Shown here: one piece after another, positions 25,904 to 34,855 of the stretch | How positions within the stretch are numbered: position 1 is the first letter of the stretch | Layout of the letters: each line of letters opens with the position of its first letter | Source of the DNA: Propionibacteriaceae bacterium | GTDB taxonomy: Bacteria; Actinomycetota; Actinomycetes; Propionibacteriales; Propionibacteriaceae | Direction: 5' to 3' | Assembly: GCA_031262485.1 (NCBI GenBank) | Contig: JAISHO010000047.1 | Coordinates: 1 to 64,000, forward strand | DNA length: 64,000 nt | Position numbers and translations under genes: made by a program | The notes under the pieces: generated by a model | The model's database searches: none | What the model was told of the DNA's origin: nothing | Seen by the model: only the letters and a program-made list of their open reading frames with translations

Positions 25904-28147
25904 TCAGTGCACCAAGTGGACCTTGCTGTAGAGCTTGCGCAACGGCTTAGGCGACCACCAGTTCCACTTGCCGAGGATCGTCATCGTGGCGGGGACGAGG
26001 AGCATGCGCACCAAGGTCGCGTCGGTGATGACGGTGATGGCAAGCGCCACGCCGGCCTCCTTGATGGGGATCATCTCGCCGAAGGTGAAGCCGATGAAGA
26101 CGGCGACGATGATGGCGGCGGCCGAGGTGATGATGCGCCCGGAGCGCTGCAAACCGCGCTCGACAGCCTCATCGTTGGGGACGCCGGCGTCGTAATACTC
26201 CTTGATACGGGCCAGGAGGAAGACCTCGTAGTCCATCGCCAAGCCGAAGCCGAAGCAGGCGATGCAGGCGAGGATGAACGTCTCGAGCCCCAGCTGTTGG
26301 GGCATGCCGAGGTGGCCCTCCATGAAGATCCAACTCGTCGCACCGAAGGATGCGACGAGCGAAAGGGAGTTGATGACGAGCGCCTTGATCGGCACGATGA
26401 GCGAGCCGGTCATGAGGAACATGAGGATGAAGACGGCGACGATAATGATCGTCAGCGCCAGCGGCAGGCCGTCGATGATCGACTCGACGAAGTCTTGCTG
26501 GAGCGCCGCCGGGCCGCCGACGAGGATGTCGTAGCCGGCGTCGTAGCCGCGTAACTCCTCGACGTCGTCGATGATCTGCTGGCCGACTTGGTTCTCGACG
26601 TCGATCGTCACGTTGATGACGGTGCGATTGGCGTCGTCGGGCAGGGCGGCCGGCGCGGAGACGTAGGAGACGTCGTCGAAGCTCTCGAGATGGGTGACGA
26701 GGTCGGCGGTGTCGGCTGGCGCGGCGTCGGCCACGACGGTGATGGTCGAGGCCTTGAGCGCCGGATAGTCGTCTTGGATCGTGTTATAGGCGGCGGTGAC
26801 GGCGGCGTCCTCAGGCAGATAGTCCGTGAACGACGTGCGGGCCTGCAGCTCCCGCAAGGGGAAAGCCATGACGCCGAGGATGATGATGACGCCGAGCATG
26901 ACGATCCACGGGTGCTTGTTGACGCCGCGGGCCAGCTTCGAGAAGACGCCGTGATCGGAGGAGGAGTCGCCGACCGCTTTGACGAGGGAGCGCAGCCCGG
27001 GCACCCGCGTGATGACCGACGGTTTGATGAGCTTGCGGTTGAGGATGACGATGAGCGACGGGACGACGGTGATGGCCGCCAACACCGCCAAGATCGCGAC
27101 GACGATGCCGGAGGCGGCGATGATCTTGAGCATGTCCGCCTTCATGACGAGCAGCCCGGCTAGGGCGAACGCGATCGTCATAGCGGAGAAGGTGACGGTC
27201 CGCCCGGCGGTGGCGATGGTGCGCCGCACGGCCACGGCCACCAGATGGCGGGAGCGGTCCTTATCAGGCAGGCGGGAGCCGTCGAGCGGGTAGCCGTCGT
27301 CGGTCAACACCCTTGCCAACTCCTCGCGGTAACGCGAGACGACGAGCAGGCCATAGTCGATCGACAAGGCCAAACCGATGATCGAGATGATGTTGAGGAT
27401 GAAGGCCTCGACGGTGATCGAGAAGGTGAGCGCCCAGATGATCCCCATGCCGACGCCGATGGCGATGATGGCCCCGAGGATCGGCAATCCGGCGGCGAGC
27501 AGACCGCCGAAGACGATGATGAGGAGCAGGAGGGCCACAGGAAGGCCGACCGATTCGCCTTTGACAAGGTCTTTCTGCACCTGGCCGATGACGGAGTCGG
27601 TCATCGACTGTTGCGAGACGAGGGTGGCCGAGGCGCCGTCGAACTCGGCCGCCAGATCGTCGGAGAAGGTCGTCGTCGCGTCCGCCACGGCGGCCTCCGC
27701 GGTGGCGGAATCATCGGCGCTGAGACCGTCTTTCAACGTCACCGCGATGATGAAGCCATCCGATTTGTCCGACATCATGGCTTGAGCCTGCGGGGCCGTC
27801 GGATCAGGGAAAAGGAAGGGATCAGCTTCGGTGTCGACGTCGTCGATATCGGCCAGGTCGGCGCGATGGTCGGCCATGAACTGGGTGACCGCGGCGGCGT
27901 CGGATTCAAGGTCGAGCCCGGTGACGACGATGGTGACGGATTCCCCGCCCGTGCTCGACGTCAGCTCGTTGACCTCGTCGGAATCGGTGCCCTTGACGAG
28001 CGAGGTGGAGTTGTCGAGACGGTCGAAGAGGCCGCCTTGCCCGAAGCCCCACAATGCCCCCATCGCGGCCACGACGGTGACGAGGATCCACACGACGATG
28101 AAACGCCACGGATGGTGAGCTACCAAGACCCCCAGTTTGTCGAACAT
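25904..28147 (-). CDS. MMPL/RND-type membrane transporter
   Basis: It is predicted to export lipids, drugs or cell-envelope precursors using proton flow. Two repeats of one TM, a large extracellular loop and five TMs are seen: TM1 at about 15-35, loop 1 to about 185, TM2-6 to about 355; TM7 at about 402, loop 2 to about 545, then the last TM group up to about 725. The segments ISIIGLALSIDYGLLVVSRYREEL and LACIACFGFGLAMDYEVFLLARI, each with its family Asp-Tyr, are MMPL signatures (both segments span more than shown ligands). It has 747 residues and AGGTGAGGA before the ATG. It lies downstream of two ABC exporters on the same strand. Confidence 0.92.
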   Translation of the reverse strand: MFDKLGVLVAHHPWRFIVVWILVTVVAAMGALWGFGQGGLFDRLDNSTSLVKGTDSDEVNELTSSTGGESVTIVVTGLDLESDAAAVTQFMADHRADLADIDDVDTEADPFLFPDPTAPQAQAMMSDKSDGFIIAVTLKDGLSADDSATAEAAVADATTTFSDDLAAEFDGASATLVSQQSMTDSVIGQVQKDLVKGESVGLPVALLLLIIVFGGLLAAGLPILGAIIAIGVGMGIIWALTFSITVEAFILNIISIIGLALSIDYGLLVVSRYREELARVLTDDGYPLDGSRLPDKDRSRHLVAVAVRRTIATAGRTVTFSAMTIAFALAGLLVMKADMLKIIAASGIVVAILAVLAAITVVPSLIVILNRKLIKPSVITRVPGLRSLVKAVGDSSSDHGVFSKLARGVNKHPWIVMLGVIIILGVMAFPLRELQARTSFTDYLPEDAAVTAAYNTIQDDYPALKASTITVVADAAPADTADLVTHLESFDDVSYVSAPAALPDDANRTVINVTIDVENQVGQQIIDDVEELRGYDAGYDILVGGPAALQQDFVESIIDGLPLALTIIIVAVFILMFLMTGSLIVPIKALVINSLSLVASFGATSWIFMEGHLGMPQQLGLETFILACIACFGFGLAMDYEVFLLARIKEYYDAGVPNDEAVERGLQRSGRIITSAAAIIVAVFIGFTFGEMIPIKEAGVALAITVITDATLVRMLLVPATMTILGKWNWWSPKPLRKLYSKVHLVH

Positions 28148-28319
28148 TCCTCACCTCTCCACGCTCACGGCCAGGCCCGCGGCACGGCGCCGCCCCAGCC
28201 CTGCGAGCCTCCCAGCCCGCTCTCTATCTCACATCGTCGTAGGCGTGTTCAACGACGCCCCCAACCCTCAGCGGATTGTACCGACCGCCCCCTGAGCGTC
28301 GGACTACGCGGTGATCACC

Positions 28320-29339
28320 TTACTTGACCTCGCCGCGCAGGAAGAAGATCCAGCCGGCGATGATCGCGACGACGGCGAGGATGCCCAGTTCGCTCGTCGC
28401 CCAGGTGCGCGAGACGGTGTGGACGACCTCGGAGCAGAGGTAGAGCCCGGTCTCAGCGGTGGCGCACGATTGCGTCGTGTAGTCGCTCGACCCGGCGACA
28501 TAGGCGAGCGTGTTGTCGCTCAGAAGGACCTGTTGGAGCGAGGGGATGATGCGGGCGACGATCATCTCGACGATGACGATGTAGCCGACGACGGCGACGA
28601 TGATCGCCATCGAATTGCGCACGATGAACGTCAACGCCGCCCCGGCGATCGCGCCGAGGACGACGATGAACAGCCCGCCAACCAATTGGTCGATGTAGAC
28701 GTCCGTCCAATACCCGGCCGGCACCCCGGTCGGTTGGCCGTTGATCTTGAGGATGAGCCAGGTGCCGATCGTCGTCATGAAATCAGCCAGGAGGATGAGG
28801 ACGGCGGCGCCGATCCCGCAGACGACGAGCTTGGTGACGTAGACGCGGGTGCGGCGAGGTTCGATCGTCAGCCAGGCCGACAGCGAGCCGGAGCTGAACT
28901 CGTCGCCGACGAAGAGAGCGGCCATGAGGATGGCCATGGCGCCGGCCAGCCAAGGGGCGAAACCGGAGAGGAAGCCGACCCCGCCGAGGCCGTGACCGGT
29001 CAACAGGTCGTCCCACGAGGGGGCGGCCCAGACGTAGTCGTCGCGCACCGGCGGCTGGATCTCTTCACAGTTCTTGTCGATCGTCGGGTCGATCGCTTGG
29101 AGTTGGGCCTCCTCGTTGACGCAGGCCTCCATCATCTCCATGCCGTTGGCGTCCCAATCGCTTTGGGCGGCGGCGAAGGCCTGCTCCTGGGTCTGCAGAT
29201 CGGCGTCGGAGGGCGGGTTGATCGAGACCCACAGGGCCGCGCACAGCCCGACGACGAGGATCATGAGAATGAGGACGATGAAGTGGATCGCCTGCCGGTT
29301 CGACAACCGGCGCATCTCCGTCATGAGTAGACGCATCAC
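28320..29339 (-). CDS. ABC-2 type transporter permease (cassette B)
   Basis: This is the membrane subunit of an ABC exporter. It has six predicted membrane segments with a large extracellular loop after TM1 (about 40-115, containing EACVNEEAQLQAIDPTIDKNC split by shorter motifs), typical of ABC-2 permeases. It is clearly paralogous to the permease at 30770: both have 339 residues, similar TM positions and endings such as GWIFFLRGEVK and GWALFQRREIK. Its ATG overlaps the stop of its ATPase as ATGA. Confidence 0.88.
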   Translation of the reverse strand: MMRLLMTEMRRLSNRQAIHFIVLILMILVVGLCAALWVSINPPSDADLQTQEQAFAAAQSDWDANGMEMMEACVNEEAQLQAIDPTIDKNCEEIQPPVRDDYVWAAPSWDDLLTGHGLGGVGFLSGFAPWLAGAMAILMAALFVGDEFSSGSLSAWLTIEPRRTRVYVTKLVVCGIGAAVLILLADFMTTIGTWLILKINGQPTGVPAGYWTDVYIDQLVGGLFIVVLGAIAGAALTFIVRNSMAIIVAVVGYIVIVEMIVARIIPSLQQVLLSDNTLAYVAGSSDYTTQSCATAETGLYLCSEVVHTVSRTWATSELGILAVVAIIAGWIFFLRGEVK

Positions 29340-30727
29340 TCACCACCGTCCTCGATCGAGCGCAACCCGGAATCAGGATAGGCCCGGTGCGATCCGGCCG
29401 CGGCGTCGACGGAGTGACCGGAGCTCGCCGAATGCCCTGGTGGCGGCACCCACCCGCGGGCGCTCGCCTCGATGACCGTCGACGGGGACGCTGGGGCGAC
29501 CTGCGCGGTGCTGGGGCGAGCCGACGGCGCGGAAGAGGCCGCCGCAGCCCGCGTTCCCTCCGTTCCCCCTGGTCGGGAGCCCGATGGGGCGGCTTGTGCG
29601 GCGGCGGGGTTCGAGCGGGGCGCCGCGGCGGGAGCGAGGACGGTGGCGGAACGGGAGCCCGCGGCCGACTCTGCGGCCGCCTCGGAATCGGCGGGAGCGG
29701 TGTCGTTCGGCCCCAGGCTCGGTCCGCTGCGGGGATGATCGGCCTCCCCGGCCCGCTTGGCGCCGGGCGGCGGCGGGGCGTCGGGGACGTCGATCGCCAT
29801 CTCGCCGATGCCGATGCCGTCCGTCAGATCCAAGAAGACCGATTCGAGGTCGGGGTTGCGCCGCACCATGTGGTCGACGTACATATTGCGCGCGGCCAGG
29901 GCTCGCCCGACGTTGGCCGGATCGGCCACCCCGTGGACGACGATGAGCCGCCCCTCGGAGCGGACGTCGAAACCGGCGTGGGTGAGCACGAGCCGGGCGG
30001 TGGCGGGGTCGCGGATGGCGATCTCCAAATCAGAACTGCGGTTGCCGGTGATCTCGTTGACCGACCCCTCGGCCAGGGTGCGCCCCTTGGCGATGATGGT
30101 GACGGTGTCGGCCATCTGCTCGACCTCGGCCAGCAAGTGCGACGAGATGAGCACGGTGCGCCCGGCCCGCCCCAGATCGCGGATCGCCTCGCGCACCTCG
30201 TAGATGCCGCCCGGATCGAGGCCGTTGGTCGGCTCGTCGAAGATGAGCAGTTCGGGATCCTTGAGCAGGGCCGCGGCGATGGCGAGGCGCTGCTTCATGC
30301 CGAGGGAGAAGGTGCGGTACTTGTCGTCCGCCCAGTCGGTCAGACCGGTCTGTTCGAGGACCTCGTCGACCTTGTTGTGCGGCAGACCCATGACGTCGGC
30401 CTGCAGCTCGAGGCTGAACCGGGCCGTGAACCCAGCGAAGAATTTCGGTTGCTCGACGACCGCGCCGACGTGACGGATCACCTGGGTCAACTGCTTGGGC
30501 ACCGGTTTGCCGAGCAGGTTCATCTCCCCGCCGTCGCACGTGGTCAACCCGAGCAGCATCCGGATCGTCGTCGTCTTGCCCGAGCCGTTGGGGCCGAGGA
30601 AGCCGTGGACACCGCCGAGGGGGACGTTCATGTCGAGCCCGTCGACCGCGACCCGCTTGCCGTACATCTTCTTGAGCCCGCGAGTCTCGATCGCGAAGGA
30701 TCGCCGGGAGATGGAGTCGAGGGTCAT
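29336..30727 (-). CDS. ABC transporter ATP-binding protein with long Pro/Ala tail (cassette B)
   Basis: This is the ATPase of an ABC-2 exporter. Walker A GPNGSGKTTT at about 49-58, signature SLGMKQRLAIA at about 140-150, Walker B LLIFDEPTNGLDP and an H-loop (ISSHLLAE) are intact. The C-terminal accessory domain ends near residue 310 at DGIGIGEMAIDVPD. The remaining 150 residues are low-complexity Ala/Pro/Ser and probably disordered. It pairs with the permease ending at 28320 (4-base overlap). It starts 42 bases after the permease of the first cassette, so all four genes are probably one operon. Confidence 0.92.
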   Translation of the reverse strand: MTLDSISRRSFAIETRGLKKMYGKRVAVDGLDMNVPLGGVHGFLGPNGSGKTTTIRMLLGLTTCDGGEMNLLGKPVPKQLTQVIRHVGAVVEQPKFFAGFTARFSLELQADVMGLPHNKVDEVLEQTGLTDWADDKYRTFSLGMKQRLAIAAALLKDPELLIFDEPTNGLDPGGIYEVREAIRDLGRAGRTVLISSHLLAEVEQMADTVTIIAKGRTLAEGSVNEITGNRSSDLEIAIRDPATARLVLTHAGFDVRSEGRLIVVHGVADPANVGRALAARNMYVDHMVRRNPDLESVFLDLTDGIGIGEMAIDVPDAPPPPGAKRAGEADHPRSGPSLGPNDTAPADSEAAAESAAGSRSATVLAPAAAPRSNPAAAQAAPSGSRPGGTEGTRAAAASSAPSARPSTAQVAPASPSTVIEASARGWVPPPGHSASSGHSVDAAAGSHRAYPDSGLRSIEDGGE

Positions 30728-30769
30728 GAGGTCATGAACTCCCTTCGGCCAGGGTGACGGACGCCGAGA

Positions 30770-31789
30770 TCACTTGATCTCCCGGCGTTGGAAGAGGGCC
30801 CATCCGGCGACGACGCACAACGCCGTCACGATGAGCGTATAGAGCAACCCTTGACCCCGTCCCATCGTGTTGTAGACCGTCTGGCAGGCCCACTCGCCGG
30901 CGTCGTTGGTGCCGCATTGCTCGACGGGGTACTGCGTCCAGCCCGAGAGGATGGCCATGGCGTTCTTCGTCAACAACAAATTGGCGATGGCGGTGATGGC
31001 CTGGGAGAGGATCGCCTCGATGAGGACGATGTAGCCGACGAGGATGCCGATCATGAGCGCGGTGTTGCGCAGGACGAAGGCCAACCCGGCGGAGGCGACA
31101 CCGGTGATGAAACCGAGGACGATGCTGAGCAGGAAGGCCGGCAGCCACGCCGAGCCCCAGAAATTGGTGCTGGAAGTGGCCAAGCCTTGCCCGTTGGCCG
31201 TCACCGCGAGGATCGGAGCGAGCGTCATGAACAGGCTCGTCACGAAGGCGATGACCGCGCCGACCGCGCCGACCGCAAGAATTTTCGAGACGTAGACGAG
31301 GGTGCGGCGCGGCTCGAAGGTGAGCCAGGTGGTGAGGAAGCCGGAGCCGAACTCGCCGCCGATCGCCATGGCGGCGATGAGGATGATGATGGTGCCGGAG
31401 ATGAGCGGGCCCATCATCGTCAACGTGCCGCCCTGCGTCGGGCTCGCCATCATGACGTCGACCGACGGGGAGGACTGGAGGAATTGCTCGCGCGTCGGGC
31501 CCTCCATGAGGTCACAGTTGTTCGTGTACTCCGGATTGGTCTTCTGCATGAGGGCCTCTGCCTCACGGCATTGCTCGAGGTAGCTGGGGCCGTTGAGCTC
31601 CCAATCCTCGGCGGCCATCTCATAGTTCTGCTCGGCTTGGATGAGACGATCGCCCGACAGCGGGCGGGCGCTCCACATAAGGACGACCGTCAGCACGACA
31701 AGGGCGGCGACAAGCGCGAGCGACAACCAGCGGATGGCGTCCCGGTGCCACATCCGCTTGAGCTCGGCCTTGAACAATCTCACCATCAC
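30770..31789 (-). CDS. ABC-2 type transporter permease (cassette A)
   Basis: This is the membrane subunit paired with the ATPase at 31786-32901, which it overlaps by 4 bases. Six membrane segments are predicted: TM1 at about 22-42, an extracellular loop to about 125, then five TMs to the C-terminus. The loop contains several Cys (EQCREAEAL, NNCDLMEG) that may form a disulfide. It has 339 residues and is paralogous to the second permease in this block. Confidence 0.88.
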   Translation of the reverse strand: MMVRLFKAELKRMWHRDAIRWLSLALVAALVVLTVVLMWSARPLSGDRLIQAEQNYEMAAEDWELNGPSYLEQCREAEALMQKTNPEYTNNCDLMEGPTREQFLQSSPSVDVMMASPTQGGTLTMMGPLISGTIIILIAAMAIGGEFGSGFLTTWLTFEPRRTLVYVSKILAVGAVGAVIAFVTSLFMTLAPILAVTANGQGLATSSTNFWGSAWLPAFLLSIVLGFITGVASAGLAFVLRNTALMIGILVGYIVLIEAILSQAITAIANLLLTKNAMAILSGWTQYPVEQCGTNDAGEWACQTVYNTMGRGQGLLYTLIVTALCVVAGWALFQRREIK

Positions 31790-32901
31790 CGTTCCCCCCT
31801 CGGGCTGGCGCCCGCGCTCCGTTGTGCCGTCGTCGACGGCGGTGTGTCGGCCGACGCCCCCCGTGCCGGCCTCGGCGGAGCGCCCGGGCCCCGCTTGGCT
31901 GATGCCCCGGCGTTCGCCGCCTTGGCCTGAGCGGCCGAGCGGCGGGCCTGATCGCCGGAGGCGACGCCCGGGGTGTTGATCGCCATCTCACCGACTTGGC
32001 CGATGCCGTCGGTCAGATCGAGGAAGATCGACTCGAGATCGGGGCGGCGGGCGACGACATGGTTGGGGTAGAGACCTTGTTGGGCGAGGTAATAGACGAC
32101 CTGCTCGGGCTCTTCGTACCCCTCGACGACGAGGTGATCGCCGCCGCGGTGGACGGTCAGCCCAGCTTGGCGGAGAACCTCCTGCCCACTAGGCAGATCA
32201 CGCATCCCGATGTCGAGGATGTGCATGACGGAGCCGGTGAAGTCGGTCACCTTGCCCTCGGCCAGGACACGGCCCTTGGCCACGATCGTCACGGTGTCGC
32301 ACATCTGCTCGATCTCGGAGAGGATGTGCGAGGAGACGAGCACGGTGCGCCCGGCCTCGCCCAGATCACGGATCGCCTCGCGGATCTCGACGATGCCGCC
32401 CGGGTCGAGGCCGTTCGTCGGCTCGTCGAAGATGAGGATCTCGGGGTCTTTGAGGAGCGCGCCGGCCACCGCCATACGCTGCTTCATACCGAGAGAGAAC
32501 GTCTTGAATTTGTCATTGGCCCGTGCCGTCAAGCCCGTCTCCTCGAGGACACGGTCGACGGCGCTGTGGGGCAGCCCGACGGCGTCGGCGCACAGCTCGA
32601 GATTGAGCCGGGCCGAGAACCCGCCGAAGAATTTCGGCGACTCGACGATGGCGCCGACATGGGCGATCGCCTCGGGCAAAGCTTCGGGGACGGCGCGGCC
32701 AAGGATGTCCATCGTGCCCGCCGTCGGTTCCGTCAGTCCAAGAAGAAGCCGGATAGTTGTTGTTTTACCCGCCCCGTTCGGACCGAGGAAACCGTGAACC
32801 CCCCCGCGTGGGACATGCATATCGAGGCCGTCGACGGCGACGTGATCGCCGTAGACCTTGCGCAGACCGCGCGTCTCGATAGCGTACGTAGTTTCGCTCA
32901 T
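31786..32901 (-). CDS. ABC transporter ATP-binding protein (cassette A)
   Basis: The Walker A GPNGAGKTTT, signature SLGMKQRMAVA, Walker B LIFDEPTNGLDP and switch HILSE mark an exporter ATPase. The accessory domain ends with LDLTDGIGQVGEMAINTPG, nearly the same as in cassette B. A 60-residue Ala/Arg-rich tail follows. I chose ATG 32901 (MSETTYAIETRGLRKVYG); upstream residues to 32973 look non-coding. TATAAC lies 10 bases before this ATG on the coding strand, so the mRNA may be leaderless or nearly so. It is probably the first gene of the four-gene ABC operon. Confidence 0.92.
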   Translation of the reverse strand: MSETTYAIETRGLRKVYGDHVAVDGLDMHVPRGGVHGFLGPNGAGKTTTIRLLLGLTEPTAGTMDILGRAVPEALPEAIAHVGAIVESPKFFGGFSARLNLELCADAVGLPHSAVDRVLEETGLTARANDKFKTFSLGMKQRMAVAGALLKDPEILIFDEPTNGLDPGGIVEIREAIRDLGEAGRTVLVSSHILSEIEQMCDTVTIVAKGRVLAEGKVTDFTGSVMHILDIGMRDLPSGQEVLRQAGLTVHRGGDHLVVEGYEEPEQVVYYLAQQGLYPNHVVARRPDLESIFLDLTDGIGQVGEMAINTPGVASGDQARRSAAQAKAANAGASAKRGPGAPPRPARGASADTPPSTTAQRSAGASPRGER

Positions 32902-33314
32902 GATGACAATGTTATAGGAGCGCACAACCGGTTGACGAAAGTGCGGGAGACGCTGACATATGACAATTTCCACGATTCTTTGTGGAAGACCTCGTCAGTG
33001 AGATAGTCTCTAGCGCGGCGTATTCCCGTCAACTGTCTGTCATTGTTTAGACAATCGGTAGAGGCTCTCGGGGGCAGGCCGGCGATACTTCGACAGATGT
33101 GGTGCGGGAGCGGACTCATCGGTGAATTCGCTGGCCCGACGCCAGATGTACCGCTCCCTTCTCTCTCGGCGGGCGGGGTCGACTCGTCCGGGCGCCACCC
33201 GCCCGGAAAGCGGCCTCGTCCGCCTTTGACTAGGCGTGATGATGGGCGTGTCGGGGTGCCTCACCCACGGCCTTCACCTGATTCTCTCAACATCTTCATA
33301 AATACATATGTATT
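32902..33314. other. intergenic region with hairpin and AT-rich palindrome
   Basis: No gene is evident. TCCGGGCG (33187-33194) and CGCCCGGA (33200-33207) form a perfect 8-bp stem, probably ending transcription of the exported-protein operon, though without a T-run. At 33300-33315 the sequence AAATACATATGTATTT is a perfect 16-bp palindrome touching the stop codon of the next gene. The ABC operon promoter must be close to 32910-32950. Confidence 0.5.
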
Positions 33315-34106
33315 TCAGCTCGTCGCTGTCGTGATCGTGTGGGTGAAGATCATGACATGGTCGCCCTCGTCGGTGGCATCGGCCGCGACGTCCGTGCGCC
33401 ACCGGTTCGTGCCATCGGTTTGATCCGCGTTCGTCACCGTCGCTCCGAGCGGGCCGGTCGCGACGACGGAAGCGGTGTTCTCATAGACCTCATCGGTCAA
33501 GACTGCGACGAGGCACCACTGGTCGGTCGCCGTCTTGATCGGGGCGTAGGTCGGGGCCAAACCGACGACCTCGGCGCTCGTGGGGCCCTCGTTCGTGAGG
33601 ACGGGGGTGGCGCCGGTGGGCGGGGCGCAGGCCGGCGCCGTCGCATCCGTGACCGGCCCGCCGGTCTCCTCCGGCTCCGTCGGCTCGGCGGTCTCGGACG
33701 AGGCCGGAGGGTTCGTCTCCTGGCTGAGCCGGTAGAGCGCGACATCAGCCCTAGCGAAGACGCCCCCGGCGGGAAACTGCGGCAGCGCGACCGTATAGCT
33801 GAGCCCGGCCGATCCGTCCGCCCGGCTCTGCACCGTGAAGGGCAGGCCGATCCCCGCTTCCCGGGCCTCGACGAGGGCTTCGGCGTCGCTCGCCGTCAGC
33901 GTGATGGTGGGATCGGCGCCGGTGGCGGGATCGTAAGCGATCGTCGTCGCTCCTCGTGTGACGGCGAAACCATCCCAGCCGACTTGCGGGCCGCCGATGT
34001 CGGTGGTGCGTTGCCACAGGGCGAGCGAGATATCGCCGCTGATCCCGAGGACGACGCCGAGGATCAGGGCGATGGCGACGGTGACGACGCGACGCAGCCT
34101 CGTCAT
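33315..34106 (-). CDS. exported protein with SipW-type signal
   Basis: The N-terminus (MTRLRRVVTVAIALILGVVLG, then SGDISLALW) resembles the alternate, SipW-type signal peptides of actinobacterial exported proteins that end near ALW. The mature part has 230 residues, is rich in Thr, Ala and Pro, has beta-strand character and contains a linker SSETAEPTEPEETGG. I do not recognise a domain. It overlaps the upstream gene by 4 bases (ATGA) and is the last of a three-gene operon. A matching SipW peptidase is not seen in this window. Confidence 0.8.
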   Translation of the reverse strand: MTRLRRVVTVAIALILGVVLGISGDISLALWQRTTDIGGPQVGWDGFAVTRGATTIAYDPATGADPTITLTASDAEALVEAREAGIGLPFTVQSRADGSAGLSYTVALPQFPAGGVFARADVALYRLSQETNPPASSETAEPTEPEETGGPVTDATAPACAPPTGATPVLTNEGPTSAEVVGLAPTYAPIKTATDQWCLVAVLTDEVYENTASVVATGPLGATVTNADQTDGTNRWRTDVAADATDEGDHVMIFTHTITTATS

Positions 34107-34855
34107 AAACCCTCCGTCACCGACACGAACCCCTCCCCATCGCGCACCTGGGCGAGCCGGACGATCAGGCCTGGTCCGGCGATGTGATCGCCGCTGTTCG
34201 AAGCGTCGACGTCCGTGGTGTGGGGAGGTGAGGTCGCGGGCAGATCGGTCGTGATGACGAGGGTGTACTCGCTGACTGTCGCGGCGGTGGCGTCGGGGCT
34301 GGACGGGGTGGTGGATCCCGCCCCGGTGGAGGCCGTCGTGCCGTGCCCCGTGGCGGAATGGAGGCGGACGGGATCGCCGAGTCCAGCCTGACCGACTTCA
34401 ACTCCCGACCCGTCGAGGACGACGAAGCTGCTCGTCGCCCCAGCTGGCAAGGCCATATCCGCATCGGTCTCAACCGACAATTCAGCGACGAGGTTGTCGC
34501 CGTCGAGGGTGACGCTGATCGCCTGTTCGATGACGAGGCGGTCTCCAGCGGTGAGGACGAGAGCGTGGAGGCTGGAGGCGCCCGATCCCGTCACCATCGG
34601 CGTATGAAGCGCGGGATCGTCGGTCGAACCGGATTGGCCGGGGTAAAGCGACCAGGTCAGGCTCTCCGCGACGATGTCGAGGTCGCCGGCGGCGATCCGC
34701 CCGAAATCGAGGAGGTCGCTGCGCAACCAAGCGGCCAGGGTGGCGCCGGCGCCCACACCGATGACGAGGGCTACGAGCGAGAGTAGGACGACGTGGCGTG
34801 AGAAAAGCTTGTCGCGGTCGCGGTCGGGGACGAGGGAGGCTTCGTCATGGGTCAT
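34103..34855 (-). CDS. alternate-signal exported protein
   Basis: Residues 1-20 are charged and hydrophilic, then HVVLLSLVALVIGVGAGATLAAWLRSD forms a hydrophobic signal ending in AAW (shown here only to place it at about 21-47). This pattern is typical of the alternate signal-mediated exported proteins of actinobacteria. The mature part, about 200 residues, is Thr/Ser/Asp-rich and probably beta-structured. It overlaps both neighbours by 4 bases, so the three genes are translationally coupled. It may be a fibre or matrix subunit by analogy with TasA-like proteins; this is inference. Confidence 0.8.
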   Translation of the reverse strand: MTHDEASLVPDRDRDKLFSRHVVLLSLVALVIGVGAGATLAAWLRSDLLDFGRIAAGDLDIVAESLTWSLYPGQSGSTDDPALHTPMVTGSGASSLHALVLTAGDRLVIEQAISVTLDGDNLVAELSVETDADMALPAGATSSFVVLDGSGVEVGQAGLGDPVRLHSATGHGTTASTGAGSTTPSSPDATAATVSEYTLVITTDLPATSPPHTTDVDASNSGDHIAGPGLIVRLAQVRDGEGFVSVTEGL

